Below, piece after piece: positions 44,273 to 57,900 of a stretch of 64,000 bases of DNA (position 1 is its first letter; every line of letters begins with the position of its first letter). The notes under the pieces are model-generated. The model made no database searches, was not told the DNA's origin, and saw nothing but the letters and a program-made list of their open reading frames with translations. The stretch is from Zea mays (lineage: Eukaryota > Streptophyta > Magnoliopsida > Poales > Poaceae), in NCBI RefSeq assembly GCF_902167145.1, contig NC_050097.1:145105982-145169981 (forward strand), in the 5' to 3' direction. The position numbers and the translations under genes are program-made.

Positions 44273-47200
44273 TGTGGCGGAACTGCCCGAATTATTCCAA
44301 CTTAAGTGCCTAAGTCCCGCCTTAGAGGCTAGACCACACTTAAATGGGAATAACACGTTAATCCCTCGGATCTAGTCCGACTAGGCCACTGACAGGATCA
44401 AGTACCACATTCTCACTCGATGGTGAGTCACAGAGCAAATACAATAAAGCATAAAACCATACATTAAGGAGTATTAAATTTATTACATCATCATCGGAGT
44501 TTTAGCAAAAGTAGGCATCATTGTTCGAAGTGCAGCGGAATAAAACTAACGATAAATAAACAGAGAGACGGGGAAGCCTGTCCCATCACTCCTCATGCTC
44601 CTCCTCAGCCGAGGCAGGATCCCACTCGACTGTCCAACCCGGTGGCAAGATGGACGGCCAAGTCACTCCAGCAACCATGTCCTCCAGAGAACCTGTAAAA
44701 TTATGCCACAAGCAAGGCTGAGTATACTAATACTCAGCTAGACTTACCCGGTGTGAGGAGTCTACTCCTCTACCTCTAGACATGCAGTTGTTTGGATGTG
44801 GGGTTTGGTTGCCAAAAGCACTAGCTGAGTTTATAAATCAAGTTTTAGCTTTATCAAGTTTTAGTGTGACTCTCTTAAGACTAAATGTGTACTATCTACT
44901 CGTTCATGGTATCAAGCAAATTTAGCAATCAACATCTTTTGCCACATCATCACATTTCCACTTGTTACTAAATGCAGTACAATGGATCAAGCAGTCTCAT
45001 TAGTTGCGAGAAGCAGACAATTCGAATCGAGTTTTTTTTATCCTTGCAAGGTAAACCTAAACACACGACGTGGCGAGGCACTCCGTCCCCACACACATCA
45101 ATCGTCCCCATTGATTCCCCGTCAGCAGATCAGGGCTCACCGCCTTGCCGTACAATGCCTCACTGACCCCGACTGCCGTCGTGCAGTGACCGCACCTGTA
45201 CCCACCATAACCGGAATGGGAGACCACGTCTCAGGTCGCGTGAGGGGCAAAGTCTACTGTCAGGTTCAATCAGGTACTAGGCTTACCGATTTACCATATT
45301 TCTCGGCATGTGCTTAGTACGTTCAAACGCTTGACACAGGTATCCGCACGTTAATCCTTATTCCAATTTCATCTCGTAGACCACGCATCCCCATGGATCC
45401 GTGTCCACAGACCAATCATCAATATGATATGAAAGTGGGTACAACCAATTCCTGACCTCGCGCGAGTGCTAGAAAAATCACTCGACTTCTACCGAGATCC
45501 CTAATTAGCAAGGCAGCTACTCGACCTAGCATACTAGTATCCATTTCAATAAGGATTTCCTGAGTTCATGCAACTAGGGTTTCAATCAACTCCTACACTT
45601 AAGTGCACAATACAAGCCTACAAACATTAAGTGTAGTAAAATATCATATAGAACAGGTTATACATAAAACCGGGGCTTGCCTTCCAAAGCTGGGGCAGAC
45701 AGATCCTCTGGGGCAGGCTCTAGTGCTGGATCTGGGGCTACCTCTTGAGCAACTCCTTGCTCCGGCACGAGGATGTACTCTCCGTCAGCGAGGTTGCAAT
45801 CTATCGAATGCAATGAATAAGAAAATATATGCTATGATTATGTAGGATTTAATAATCATTATGCTAAGTGAAGAAAAACTAAGTTAGTTAGTAACTTAGG
45901 GTTTCCTGGTTATACGTGGCTCTTAGTGGTTTATGCTTATCAACTTTAGGTTTGGGTTTTGCCTAGGGATAAGCATAGTGGATTGAAACTTGGATTTCCC
46001 TTAGATGTTTTAGTAGGCATTTAAGGGGTTTTGCTGGTTGGGTTAGGGTGACATTAATCTCCACTATTAATTCCAATTTTTCATTTTCTATTTATGAATT
46101 CTAGTGTGGGTTTGAACTACAACAATGGTTTAACTTTTTTCCAAAAATCTATAAAAATTACAGTGGGTTACTATTTGTCCCTGCAGGCTGTCCTATAAAT
46201 TTGAGGTGGATACTGATTCAGATACTACTTGTGCAAAATTAACAAAAATAAGTTTTAAAAGGGCATTTTACACTATAGCTGTGATTTAATTGAGGTTTCT
46301 GTACCACATTGTATTTTTGTCCAGATACATAGGTGATATTAGGCCTCTGTGTAAAAAATCACAGAAAAAGGCCTACTGGATATTTAGTTGTGAATTTCTA
46401 AAGTTTTATGCCAAAAAGGTGCTTATAACTAACTTGTTATTTGAAAAATATCAAACAACAGATTTCATATTTTTCCTATGTTTATAATAACAAAACATTA
46501 GTTATCCCAAGGTTTGGAGTGTTTTCTCCTTGGGGTTATTTTTCTAGGGTTTTTCTAAGTTTTCCTTGTTTTCCTAAAATAAAAGGTATCTCATTTATTC
46601 TGTACTAAACAAGGGTATAATAAATTTTTCTAGTAAACTATACTGAATAAGTAAACTAACAAAAATGTGGGTGTTCTCTGGTTCTTATTTTAAACTACCT
46701 TTGATATTTACTCTAACTTTAAGCAAAAAGTGTTTTAAATGGCAAATTCTATCTTAATGGGGTGTACAGAGAGGTTTATTATTTTTAAACAGGTTAGGAA
46801 TGATTAAGTACCTCTCTAATATTTTCTTGACCCCAGTCAAATAGTGTAGCTATTTTTCCTTATTTCTTTTAGCTTTTGACCAGTTAATCATTTAAATCAA
46901 AACTTTAAAGTTTTCTGTAACACTTAGGGGTTTTATATTTTTCCTAAGTAGTTTACATTATTTAGAATCTGGCAAAATTGGTTTGACTCGATTTGGGTAA
47001 ACCAAACTGAAGTTATGAATTTTCAAGTCCTGTTTGGATTTAAATCAGAATATTTTAAAAGGTTTCCTGGAAAACTACTTTGCACCGAAGACCCTAGGTT
47101 CTTTCTAAATCAATCCATTCATTTCTACCCCTGCGCTACTATTCCCCTGAGTCACTGACAGCGCACAAAACCCCCTGGCCTTTCCTTCTTCTTCCCCGAG

Positions 47201-48651
47201 GTCCCTCCCCTTATGTAAACAGTAGCCGCGGAAAGAAAAAGGGCGGCGCGGCTTACCGGCGGTGAGAGAGGTCCGGCGAGGGGCGGGGTTGGCTTCGGGA
47301 GGTCCTGGCGGTCACAGCGAGGTACGACTCGACGGCGGTGGTGGCAGGAATCGGCCGGTCCGCGTGCGCAGGCGGGTGAACTCGTCGGCGGCGGGTGCTC
47401 CGGCTTAACCAGGGTGATCTAGTTCAATTAAACGGCACGATGAGCTCCACGGGATGACGTAGAGGCTATGCGCGCAAGGAATCAAAAAATGGTGCAGAGA
47501 CTTACCCGGTCTACGTTCACCGGCGATCGGGTGAAGTCTGGCGACCGTGGACTGGCTTCTCCGGCGAGGCAAAGTCCGATTACTTGCTCGGGGAGCTTCA
47601 CCGAGGCATGCACGGTCCACTCCGAGGGTCGGGCGCGGCTGGGAAAGGCTCTGTTGGTCGGTCTACGGTGGTGGGGGGGGGGGTCGGGTGGCCGCGGGCA
47701 CGCTATCTGCAGGGCAAACGCCGGTGATCTCTGGCTCCGGTGAGGTGGAGAGCACGTGGTGGAGTACGGTTGAAGCTTCGGTGGGCTTTATAGGCGCGAG
47801 CGCGAGTAGGAGACACGGGCGCGGCTCAGCACGGCGCGGGGTGCGCAGGGTCGGGCACTGGGCGTGCTCTGGCGCGCTCAGAGCACGTCGAACACGTGGA
47901 AGTGTTCTTCTGCCCTCATTCAACAGCTCGTCAAGATCGCAAGCGTGCGAATCTTGGCAAAAATCCGGCACAGGCCTCCTCCTAGCACCTAGGGCTATCT
48001 CTTGTATGTGAGTCCTCATGGCAGATATGCCCTAGGTAGAGAGATTTGCGGACGCCAAATCTGGCTTGTCCCTCTGTCCACCTCGCGACAAAAACCATGC
48101 CAAATCTTGTCAAACGTCTTGGGCTCGGTTTCAAACTTTTCCAGTGGGTGCCTTAGGTGGTATGACACATTTTTGGTATACAACTCAAGTGGTTTTGGTG
48201 CCATTTACTAAGTAAGCACGGTGGATCTTTAGATTAGGTTCAAAATTTAACTTAGAAAGAATTAGAGAGCTCTAGTGTGCTCTCTCCTTAAGGGGGAAAT
48301 TTGGGGTCTTCAAGGGGCCTTTTTGCAATGTTCCCACCCTGCATTTGCTAGGTTACAAGGTTACTAAAAGTTGTTTAAGAACTAAGATCATGCTTTGGCA
48401 ATTTGGTTGACTTAACCACTAATCCCTGGCTTGGAAGTCTAGTGCTCTTAGGTGCCCTTTTTAGGGTTTAATCTTCTTGGCTCCAAATGACCATTGTTCC
48501 ACTTGTGTGGTTGAAACCCTTGCCATTCACTTTTATTAGTTAACCCATGTTTCCAAGGTTTTATGCTCTTCTTCTCAATTCTCTTCCACATGTGATCACA
48601 GTCATTAGTGCATAAATGTGCCATGGCCATGGTAACACCTGGGGTGTTACA
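44273..48651 (-). repeat. E4 3' LTR (4379 bp)
   Basis: Plus-strand start TGTGGCGGAAC, end GGGGTGTTACA; on the element strand it begins TGTAACACCCCAGGTGTTAC with the same 8-bp inverted repeat as E2. Short ORFs in the GC-rich part (47405-48019) appear again in the other LTR and show no domain. Contains a run of ten G near 47672. Confidence 0.95.
47786..47792 (-). promoter_or_regulatory. TATA box of E4 3' LTR
   Basis: Minus-strand TATAAAG in 'cgcctataaagcccacc'. Confidence 0.65.
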
Positions 48652-48872
48652 ACCATCCCCCCTTAAAGGAATCTCGTCCCGAGATTTTAGGTAGAGTCCT
48701 TTGGAGGGGTGCCATGAAGGTGTGTTGGTGTGTTGCTCCTTCTTTTATCCAAGTTCTCTAGTTAACTACTCTTCGAATGTCATTCTCTTTGCGACTTCAG
48801 AAGGAAGTCCTTTTTGAGTCATTTCCAAAACTTACACTACCCTTAACATCTAAGTTTTTCTCATATTTGAAT
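48652..48872 (-). other. E4 3' UTR with polypurine tract and hairpin motif
   Basis: On the element strand AATCTCG-GGA-CGAGATT (plus 48670-48686) is followed by CCTTTAAGGGGGGATGGT up to the LTR. No gene. Confidence 0.82.
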
Positions 48873-51800
48873 TCAAAGGGCAGGTGGGGGTGGGGTTTTG
48901 GGTTGCGTACCGATTCCGTTGGGCAGAAAGTCGGGGAAGCGAGAGCGTAGAAAATCCTCAGTCTCCCACGTAGCTTCTTCTACTGAATGGTGACTCCACT
49001 GAACCTTATACATTTTGATCGACTTTGCCCGCGTTGATCTCTCCTTTTGGTCCAATACCTTGACGAGGTGCTCTTGATAAGACAAGTCTGGTTCTATCTC
49101 AATTTCTGGTTCAGGCAATACTTCAGCGGGTAAGCGGACACATTTTCGTAGCTGAGATACATGGAACACACTGTGAACTGCTGACATGTGGGGTGGCAAG
49201 TCCAACTGATAGGCTACGGGTCCACAAGTGGCTTTGATCTCATAGGGTCTAATATAGCGAGGAGCTAACTTGCCCTTGATTCCAAATCTTTGGACACCTT
49301 TGGGGGTGACACCTTAAGATACACATGATCTCCCACATCAAACTGCAGAGGCTTCCTTCTCTTGTCATGATAGCTCTTTTGCCTGGCCTGAGCAGCTTCT
49401 AGGTTCTTCGTAATAACTCTGACCTTTTCCTCTGCTTCAAGTACCAAGTCTAGTCCAAATATTTCCCTCTCTTTAGCTTGTGACCAATTCAGCGGGGTCC
49501 TACATCTTCTCCCATACAAGGCTTCAAAAGGTGCCATCTTTAGACTGGACTGGTAGCTGTTATTATAGGAGAACTCTGCCAAGGAAAGACACTTGTCCCA
49601 ATTTTTACCATAATGTAGCACACAGGCTCGCAACATGTGTTCGAGGATTTGGTTCACTCTTTCTGTCTGGCCATCTATCTGCGGATGGTATGCTGAGCTT
49701 CTTATTGCATGGGTCCCAAGTGATTCTTGGAGCTGCTCCCAAAAGCGTGCCACAAAAAGTGCTCCTCTGTCAGATACAATGGTCTTCGGAATGCCATGCA
49801 AACGCACTATTTGATCAATATAGATTTCTGCATACTTCTCTGTCTTGTGGGTGGTATGCACTGGTAAGAAATGAGCAGTCTTGGTCAACCTATCCACAAT
49901 GACCCAAATAGAATCATGGTGCCGTGAGGTATTTGGCAATCCCACGATAAAATCCATGCAAATGTCCTCCCATTTCCAAGATGGTATGGGAAGGGGTTAC
50001 AAAGGGCCTGCTACCTTCAAATGATTAGCCTTGATTCTCTGGCAGGTGTCACATTCAGATATATACTTAGAAATTTCCCTCTTCATTCTGGTCCACCGAT
50101 ATAAGGATCTGAGATCATGATACATCTTATTGCTGCCCGGGTGCATGGAGAATCTTGAAAGGTGAGCTTCATCCAATATCTTCTTTCCGAGCTCAGGGTT
50201 CTTGGGAACAACCAATCGATCTCCAAACCATAGGATTCCTTTGCTGTCCTGACGGAAGCATTTGTATTTCTCTGCCTTCTATTTGATCATTTCCTTAATT
50301 ACCTGAACACCCTTGTCTCCAATCTGTGCCATGACAATTTGCTCTTGTAATGTGGGCTCCACTGAAATATAATTTAAAGCACCTGAGGAAACAACTTCTA
50401 GGTTCAGTTTGCACAACTCATCACACAGGGTGGTGACTCTTGCATCCATGTTCATACAATTGCACTGGGCTTTCCTGCTTAAGGCATCTTCCACAACATT
50501 GGCTTTGCCAGGATGGTAATGCACCTCCAAATCATAGTCCTTGATTAACTCTAACCATCTTCTCTGTCTCATATTAAGATCCGCCTGAGTGAAAATGTAT
50601 TTGAGACTCTTATGATTAGTGTAAATGTTACAGTGAGCTCCCATCAAGTAATGTCTCCATATCTTGAGAGCATGAACCACAGCTGCTAACTCCAGATCAT
50701 GTGTGGGGTAGTTCTGCTCATTGGGTCTGAGTGCTCGGGAGGCATAAGCAATGACTCTTGTGTCTTGCATTAAGACACATCCCAATCCGGTACTGGAAGC
50801 ATCGCAATAAACTTCAAAGGGCTTGGTGTTGTCCGGTTGAGCTAGCACTGGCGCTGTTGTCAAATGCTGCCTTAGTGTATGAAAGGCATCCTCACACTTC
50901 TGGCTCCAAGCATACTTGACTCCTTTCTTCAACAATTCAGTCATTGGCTTGGCAATTCTGGAGAAATCCGGAATGAATCGTCGATAATACCCTGCCAATC
51001 CCAAAAAACTCCGAATCTGTCTCACTGTGGTAGGAGGTTTCCAATCCATCACTTCTTGTACCTTCTCAGGATCAACTGATATCCCATCCTGAGAAATGTT
51101 GTGACCCAAAAATTTAATTTCTCTTAGCCAGAAATCACATTTAGACAACTTAGCATATAGACGATGATCCCGCAGTCGCTGAAGCATGATGTGCAGATGC
51201 TCAGTATGCTCGTCTTCACTCTTGGAATAGACCAGAATATCATCAATGAAAACCACCACAAATTTGTCCAGCTCTGGCATGAATACTGAGTTCATTAAAT
51301 ACATGAAATAAGTCGGGGCATTGGTCTGCCCAAAAGACATCACCAAAAACTCATAGAGCCCATATCTGGTATAGAAAGCCGTCTTCGGAATATCACTGGC
51401 ACGGATCTTGATTTGATGGTAGCCCGAGCGAAGGTCTATCTTGGAGAACACTTTGGCTCCCACCAACTGATCAAACAAAACATCAATGCGGGGCAACGAG
51501 TATTTGTTCTTGATGGTTACCACATTGAGAGGGCGGTAATCAACACACATTCTCAAACTCTCATCCTTTTTCTTCACAAATAGGGCCGGACATCCCCATG
51601 GTGAAGTACTTGGGTGAATGAACCCCTTGTCCAACAACTCTTGTAGTTGCTTTTTCAATTCTGCTAATTCCGCTGGAGGCATCCTATAAGGCCTCTTGGA
51701 TAGGGGAGCAGTCCCAGGCTGCAATTCAATCGCGAACTCTATATCTCTATCAGGTGGCATCCCTGGCAATTCATCTGGAAAAACATCTGGGTAGTCACAG

Positions 51801-53320
51801 ACCACAGGGATTCTCTCAACCGGGGACTCCATCATGGTGAATGCACAAGAACGGGTACAACCCTGATCGGGTAGGTACAAGGTGATCTCACCATCCAGTG
51901 GGGAGTGGATTTCTATGGCTCTGGCTGCGACATCAATCACCGCGTGGTGTCGCGATAACCAATCAGTCCCCAGGATGATATCCACACTATCCAATCCCAT
52001 TATCAAGAGAGTGGTTTTAAATATGAAACTACCCAACTTAATTGGTACATGTCTATTGATCTGATAGGTGGCAACCCTGCCTTCGGGTGTAGAAATTGTG
52101 ATACCCCCATTGGTGTGGAGAAAAGGTAACTGACACTTGGCACTAAATTTGGTGCTGATAAAACTGTGTGATGCGCCAGAATCAAAAAGATTAATTGTGG
52201 GGTAATTCAAAACTGAAAAGATACCAGTCAAGACGGGTGCTCCCTCTGGAATATTAGCCATGGTGGTGAAGTTCAGCCTGCCCTACCTCACTTGCACCTT
52301 CTGTCTCTTGCCTTGATTCTGGTTGGCATTCTGTCCCTGCCTCTGCTGGTTTCTGGGGCAATTCTTGGCATAATGCCCAGTGTTACCACAAGTGAAACAC
52401 TTGTTGTCATTGGCCTGGCGGTACTGCTGCTGCTGTTGATTGTTCCTCTGCACTGGAAACTGGGTGCGGTTGGGTGCCTGCTGCTGGTGCTATGGTCGGA
52501 TCACCCAACGTCCTTGCTGCTGCTGAGGTCCTCTGTTTTGAGTGTCAGACACGATCCTGAAGCGCTGTGGCTGAGCTGAAGGTCTTGCCACAGGGGTCTT
52601 CCTCTTCTTCTCTGCCTGACGAGCTGTGATACAGTCCTCCTAAGAAATGGCCATGTTGACTAACTCATTATAGCTGTTGGCCCTGGCTGTGTTGAGACGG
52701 TCACGGAGCTTGGTGCTAAGCCCCCTCCTGAACCTGTCCCTCTTCTTCTCGTTAGTGTCTGCATGATATCCGGCATACTGGCACAGGTCATTAAAGGCCT
52801 GAGCATACTGTAACACTGTCCGGTTTCCCTGAGTGAGTGCCAGAAACTCGTTTAGCTTGCGGTCCATAATGCCTGCTGGTATATGGTGCCCCCTGAAAGC
52901 TGCCTTGAACTCTCTCCATTCCACCTCATGGCCAGCTGGCTGCATAGCAAGATAGTGGTCCCACCATGTCCGCGCGGGTCCGCGAAGCTGCTGGGTGGCG
53001 AATCTGACCTTAGTCATCTCTGAACAAACTCCATGGAGTAGCGGGAATTTGGATTCCACTACCCTCAGCCATACATCAGCATCAAGTGGGTCCTCTGCCC
53101 TGGTGAACAACGGTGGCTGAGTACTGAGGAACTCCTGGTAAGTGGCTGCGGCCGGGTGACGCTGATGGTCACCACCACCATAGTGCTGAGGTGGCGGCTG
53201 ACGCTGAGCTAGCTGTCGCAAAATCTCGTTCTGTTGAGCCATCAACTCTTGCAGAGTAGGAGGCGGTGGCGGTGGTGGAGGAGCGCGCTCATTCAGACCA
53301 CGACGCGCTCTTCCTGCCAT
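48873..53320 (-). pseudogene. gag-pol: E4 gag-pol polyprotein, chromovirus type, five stops and one frameshift
   Basis: ATG at 53320 (MAGRARRGLNE) directly after a CAG. Stops in frame: TAG 52640-52642, 52490-52492, 52283-52285, 50279-50281 and TAA 49997-49999. A small indel near 49300 shifts the frame, so the last segment (49205-48873) is read in another frame. Seen in order: Gag domain with FATQQLRGPARTWW, a Gln-rich stretch, zinc knuckle CFTCGNTGHYAKNC (about 52350-52400), protease [10 protein letters not shown] with FIDD, RNase H ([14 protein letters not shown]), integrase HHCC and DDE ([23 protein letters not shown]), GPY/F region broken by the shift, chromodomain-like end (VLDQKERSTR...YKVQWSHHSVEEATWE). 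All five stops fit single C-to-T changes in Gln codons. Confidence 0.94.
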
Positions 53321-53625
53321 CTGAAAAATCATATATATTCTCAATATCACATTTTTGAGGTTCAAGGTTCAATTGTGGTGAAAGAGTCAAAAAGGGTAAA
53401 ACCCACATATTCTTGCATGCTATAAAAGATTTCACATGGCATAAACTTTTCTTCTTAAATTAAGACTGACACCATTCATCAACCATGCTCCCAAAAGAGT
53501 TTGTCGTGATTACATCAATGACCCAAAAGACTCAACTCTATCTAGCCTAGTACCCCAAGGGGGCAAAAGCTAAGCTAGCTTCGAGGAGTTCTACCATCAC
53601 AGACTTCTAACTCTATCCCTGCGAC
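53321..53625 (-). other. E4 spacer between pre-gag ORF and gag, intron-like
   Basis: 305 AT-rich bases without coding signal. On the element strand it ends 'tatatgatttttcag' directly before the gag ATG, a typical plant splice-acceptor shape. Compare 21274-21454 in E2. Confidence 0.5.
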
Positions 53626-54495
53626 CTAGTGAGCAAACGAGGCAACGCTCGACTCGGGGGAAGGTGGTCTCCCTGAGCCAGCAGTGTCCAAGCTGGAGGC
53701 AGGCTCCTCTCCTCCCTCGATATCGACATCCTCGTTGGCCTCCATGTCCTGGATCTCCTGGTGATGCATATCCAGATGCTGGTTAGCCTCCGCAAGTTGC
53801 TGCTGAGTGTTGATAAGCTGATCCTCGAGAACCTCGATGGTGTTCTCCCTCGTTCCCACTAGCTCCTCAAGCTCTTGGATCTCATTTGACAATTGTTCCA
53901 CCTATAGGTCTTTTTCCACCATCTCAGTGGACAAGTCAACCACAAGTTCCTCTCTGTTATCCAAAGTGATCTTGGTTGCCTCCAACAATGCCATTAGATG
54001 GGACATTGCCTCTCCACGCATCACTTGCAGATGATACAGGGCATTCATGCATCGCACCGTCAAGTGAGCAGTCTGACCTGGGTAGATAGCCCAGATATCC
54101 TTGGCATGCTCCACTCGGTCCTTCCACATTGGGTCGTCCTCCTTCTCCACGGGGAACAAGCCAATGGGGTGAGTGGACATCTCCAAGGGGTGGAATCCAC
54201 AGAAGGTGGTCAGTCCGTGAAGAGGAATCGCCTCGATAGTATCCTCAGCCCTGTATCCAAAAGACTCAGAGTCCAGCGAACGCCAGCCCGGCTGTAGGGG
54301 ATGAGGCTCCAGGGTCATCCTCACCCTACAGCGGGGCACTCGGTGCTTCTCGAACAACTGCACCGCGTACTGGGGAGGCGTCGTGTGACCAGCTCCCTGA
54401 AGTACCTCCCACAAAATACGGGGGAAACCCTCTCGTGCAAGTCCGTCAGTGTGGGACTGTGCATTCCCTTCGTCCAAGGATCCGTGAGAAGTCAT
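53626..54495 (-). pseudogene. E4 pre-gag ORF (ORF0-like), one TAG stop
   Basis: ATG at 54495 (MTSHGSLDEGN); 289 codons to TAG 53626-53628, interrupted once by TAG 53902-53904. The N-terminal 190 residues form a globular-looking domain (REGFPRILWEVLQGAG, PLHGLTTFCGFHP, WAIYPGQTAHLTVRCMNAL) that I do not recognise. After the stop comes a coiled coil (LSNEIQELEELVGTRENTI, LEDQLINTQQQLAEANQHL) and an acidic Ser/Pro tail. The coiled-coil and acidic-tail plan is shared with the E2 pre-gag ORF, but the N-terminal domain is not. The frame kept open for 289 codons with one transition-type stop argues for a real gene. Confidence 0.78.
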
Positions 54496-54899
54496 CTGTG
54501 TACGGTTAAGCGTAAGTAAAAGAAAAAAAGTATAAAATAAAAAAGGGATCGCAACTCAGCCTCTTCATAACTACGACAATGGTACGGGGTACTTAATTTG
54601 TCATCATTGTATATTTAAGTTCTTACCTGATTATTAACTAGTTTAATTAAGAATGCATGCATGCTCGTCCTAAACGACCTCACATCAACTTAGAGGGAAT
54701 AGGAAGGAACTCCCATCCTTTATAGTAGCCTGTAGGGCTTACTTAATTAGCCACCTAGCTACCCCTCTATCATCCTAAGGCTTCACGTCCTAGGTCTATC
54801 CTTATCGCCCTGACAATCTATCCAACATTTGTTTCTAACCAGTTTTACTTTGAAAAAGGATGGTATTTATAGTTTATTGATTCCTCTGTGGTGGTACGA
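54496..54899 (-). other. E4 leader
   Basis: 404 bases between PBS and pre-gag ORF, no gene. On the element strand it ends '...cttaaccgtacacag' before the ATG, again acceptor-like. Confidence 0.55.
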
Positions 54900-54911
54900 G
54901 CTCCGATACCA
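54900..54911 (-). other. E4 primer binding site
   Basis: Element strand TGGTATCGGAGC, two bases after the LTR end; same one-base variant of the initiator tRNA-Met complement as in E2. Confidence 0.87.
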
Positions 54912-54913
54912 GC

Positions 54914-57900
54914 TGTGGCGGAACTGCTCGAATTATTCCAACTTAAGTGCCTAAGTCCCGCCTTAGAGGCTAGACCACACTTAAATGGGAATAACACGTC
55001 AATCCCTCGGATCTAGTCTGACTAGGCCACTGACAGGATCAAGTACCACATTCTCACTCGATGGTGAGTCACAGAGCAAATACAATAAAGCATAAAACCA
55101 TACATTAAGGAGTATTAAATTTATTACATCATCATCAGAGTTTTAGCAAAAGTAGGCATCATTGTTCGAAGTGTAGCGGAATAAAACTAACGATAAATAA
55201 ACAGAGAGATGGGGAAGCCTGTCCCATCACTCCTCATGCTCCTCCTCAGCCGAGGCAGGATCCCACTCGACTGTCCAACCCGGTGGCAAGATGGACGGCC
55301 AAGTCACTCCAGCAACCATGTCCTCCAGAGAACCTGTAAAATTATGCCACAAGCAAGGCTGAGTATACTAATACTCAGCTAGACTTACCCGGTGTGAGGA
55401 GTCTACTCCTCTACCTCTAGACATGCAGCTGTTTGGCTGTGGGGTTTGGTTGCCAAAAGCACTAGCTGAGTTTATAAATCAAGTTTTAGCTTTGTCAAGT
55501 TTTAGTGTGACTCTCTTAAGGCTAAATGTGTACTATCTACTCATTCATGGTATCAAGCAAATTTAGCAATCAACATTTTTTGCCACATCATCACATTTCC
55601 ACTTGTTACTCAATGCAGTACAATGGATCAAACAGTCTCATTAGCTGCGAGAAGCAGACGATTCGAATCGAGTTTTTTATCCTTGCAAGGTAAACCTAAA
55701 CACACGATGTGGCGAGGCACTCCGTCCCCACACACATCAACCGTCCCCATCGATTCCCCGTCAGCAGATCAGGGCTTACCGCCTTGGCGTACAATGCCTC
55801 ACTGACCCCTGCTGCCGTCGTGCAGTGACCGCACCTGTACCCACCATAACCGGAATGGGAGACCACGTCTCAGGTCACGTGAGGGGCAAAGTCTACTGTC
55901 AGGTTCAATCAGGTACTAGGCTTACCGATTTACCATATTTCTCGGCATATGCTTAGTACGTTCAAACGCTTGACACAGGTATCCGCACGTTAATCCTTAT
56001 TCCAATTTCATCTCGTAGACCACGCATCCCCATGGATCCGTGTCCACAGACCAATCATCAATATGATATGAAAGTGGGTACAACCAATTCCTGACCTCGC
56101 GCGAGTGCTAGAAAAATCACTCGACTTCTACCGAGATCCCTAATTAGCAAGGCAGCTACTCGACCTAGCATACTAGTATCCATTTCAACAAGGATTTCCT
56201 GAGTTCATGCAACTAGGGTTTCAATCAACTCCTACACTTAAGTGTACAATACAAGCCTACAAATATTAAGTGTAGTAAAATATCATATAGAATAGGTTAT
56301 GCATAAAACCGGGGCTTGCCTTCCAAAGCTGGTGCAGGCAGATCCTCTGGGGCAGGCTCGGTTGCAATCTATCAAATGCAATGAATAAGAATATGTATGC
56401 TATGATTATGCAGGATTTAATAATCATTATGCTAAGTGAAGAAAAACTAAGTTAGTTAGTAACTTAGGGTTTCCTGGTTATACGTGGCTCTTAGTGGTTT
56501 ATGCTTATCAACTTTAGGTTTGGGTTTTGCCTAGAGATAAGCATAGTGGATTGAAACTTGGATTTCCCTTAGATGTTTTAGTAGGCATTTAAGGGGTTTT
56601 GATGGTTGGGTTAGGGTGACATTAATCTCCACTATTAATTCCCCTTTTTCATTTTCTATTTATGAATTCTAGTGTGGGTTTGAACTACAACAGTGGTTTA
56701 ACTTTTTCCAAAAATTCTATAAAAATTCCAGTGGGTTACTATTTGTCACTGCAGGCTGTCCTATAAATTTGAGGTGGATACTGATTCAGATACTACTTGT
56801 GCAAAATTAACAAAAATAAGTTTTAAAAAGGCATTTTACACTATAGCTGTGATTTAATTGAGGTTTCTGTACCAAATTGTATTTTTGTTCAGATACATAG
56901 GTGATATTAGACCTCTGTGTAAAAAATCACAGAAAAAGGCCTATTGGATATTTAGTTGTGAATTTCTAAAGTTTTATGCCAAAAAGGTGCTTATAAGTAA
57001 CTTGTTATTTGAAAAATATCAAACAACAGATTTCATATTTTTCCTATGTTCATAATAACAAAACATTAGTTATCCCAAGGTTTGGGGTGTTTTCTCCTTG
57101 GGGTTATTTTTCTAGGGTTTTTCTAAGTTTTCCTTGTTTTCCTAAAATAAAAGGTATCTCATTTATTCTGCACTAAACAAGGGTATAATAAATTTTTCTA
57201 GTGAACTATACTGAATAAGTAAACTAACAAAAATGTGGGTGTTCCCTGGTTCTTATTTTAAACTACTTTTAATATTTTCTCTAACTTTAAGCAAAAAGTG
57301 TTTTAAATGGCAAATTCTATCTTAATTGGGTGTACAGAGGGGTTTATTATTTTTAAACAGGTTAGGAATGATTAAGTACCTCTCTAATATTTTCTTGACC
57401 CCAGTCAAATAGTGTAGCTATTTTTCCTTATTTCTTTTAGCTTTTGACCAGTTAATCATTTAAATCAAAACTTTAAAGTTTTCTGTAACACTTAGGGGTT
57501 TTATATTTTTTCTAAGTAGTTTACATTATTTAGGATCTGGAAAAATTGGTTTGACTCGATTTGGGTAAACCAAACTGAAGTTATGAATTTTCAAGTTCTG
57601 TTTGGATTTAAATCAGAATATTTTAAAAGGTTTCCTAGAAAACTACTTTGCACCGGAGACCCTGGGTTCTTTCTAAATCAATCCATTCATTTCTACCCCT
57701 CCGCTACTATTCCCCTGAGTCACTGACAGCGCACAAAACCCCCTGGCCTTTCCTTCTTCTTCCCCGAGGTCCCTCCCCTTATGTAAACAGTAGCCGCGGA
57801 AAGGAAAAGGGCGGCGCGGCTTACCGGCGGCGAGAGAGGTCCGGCGAGGAGCGGGGTTGGCTTCGGGAGCTCCTGGCGGTCACAGCGAGGTATGGCTCGA

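Noticed and set aside
47405..48019. ORFs of 91-154 codons in the E4 LTR (also 58095-58582)
   Set aside because: Present twice only because LTRs are copies; the two versions differ by indels that change the frames, and no domain is visible.
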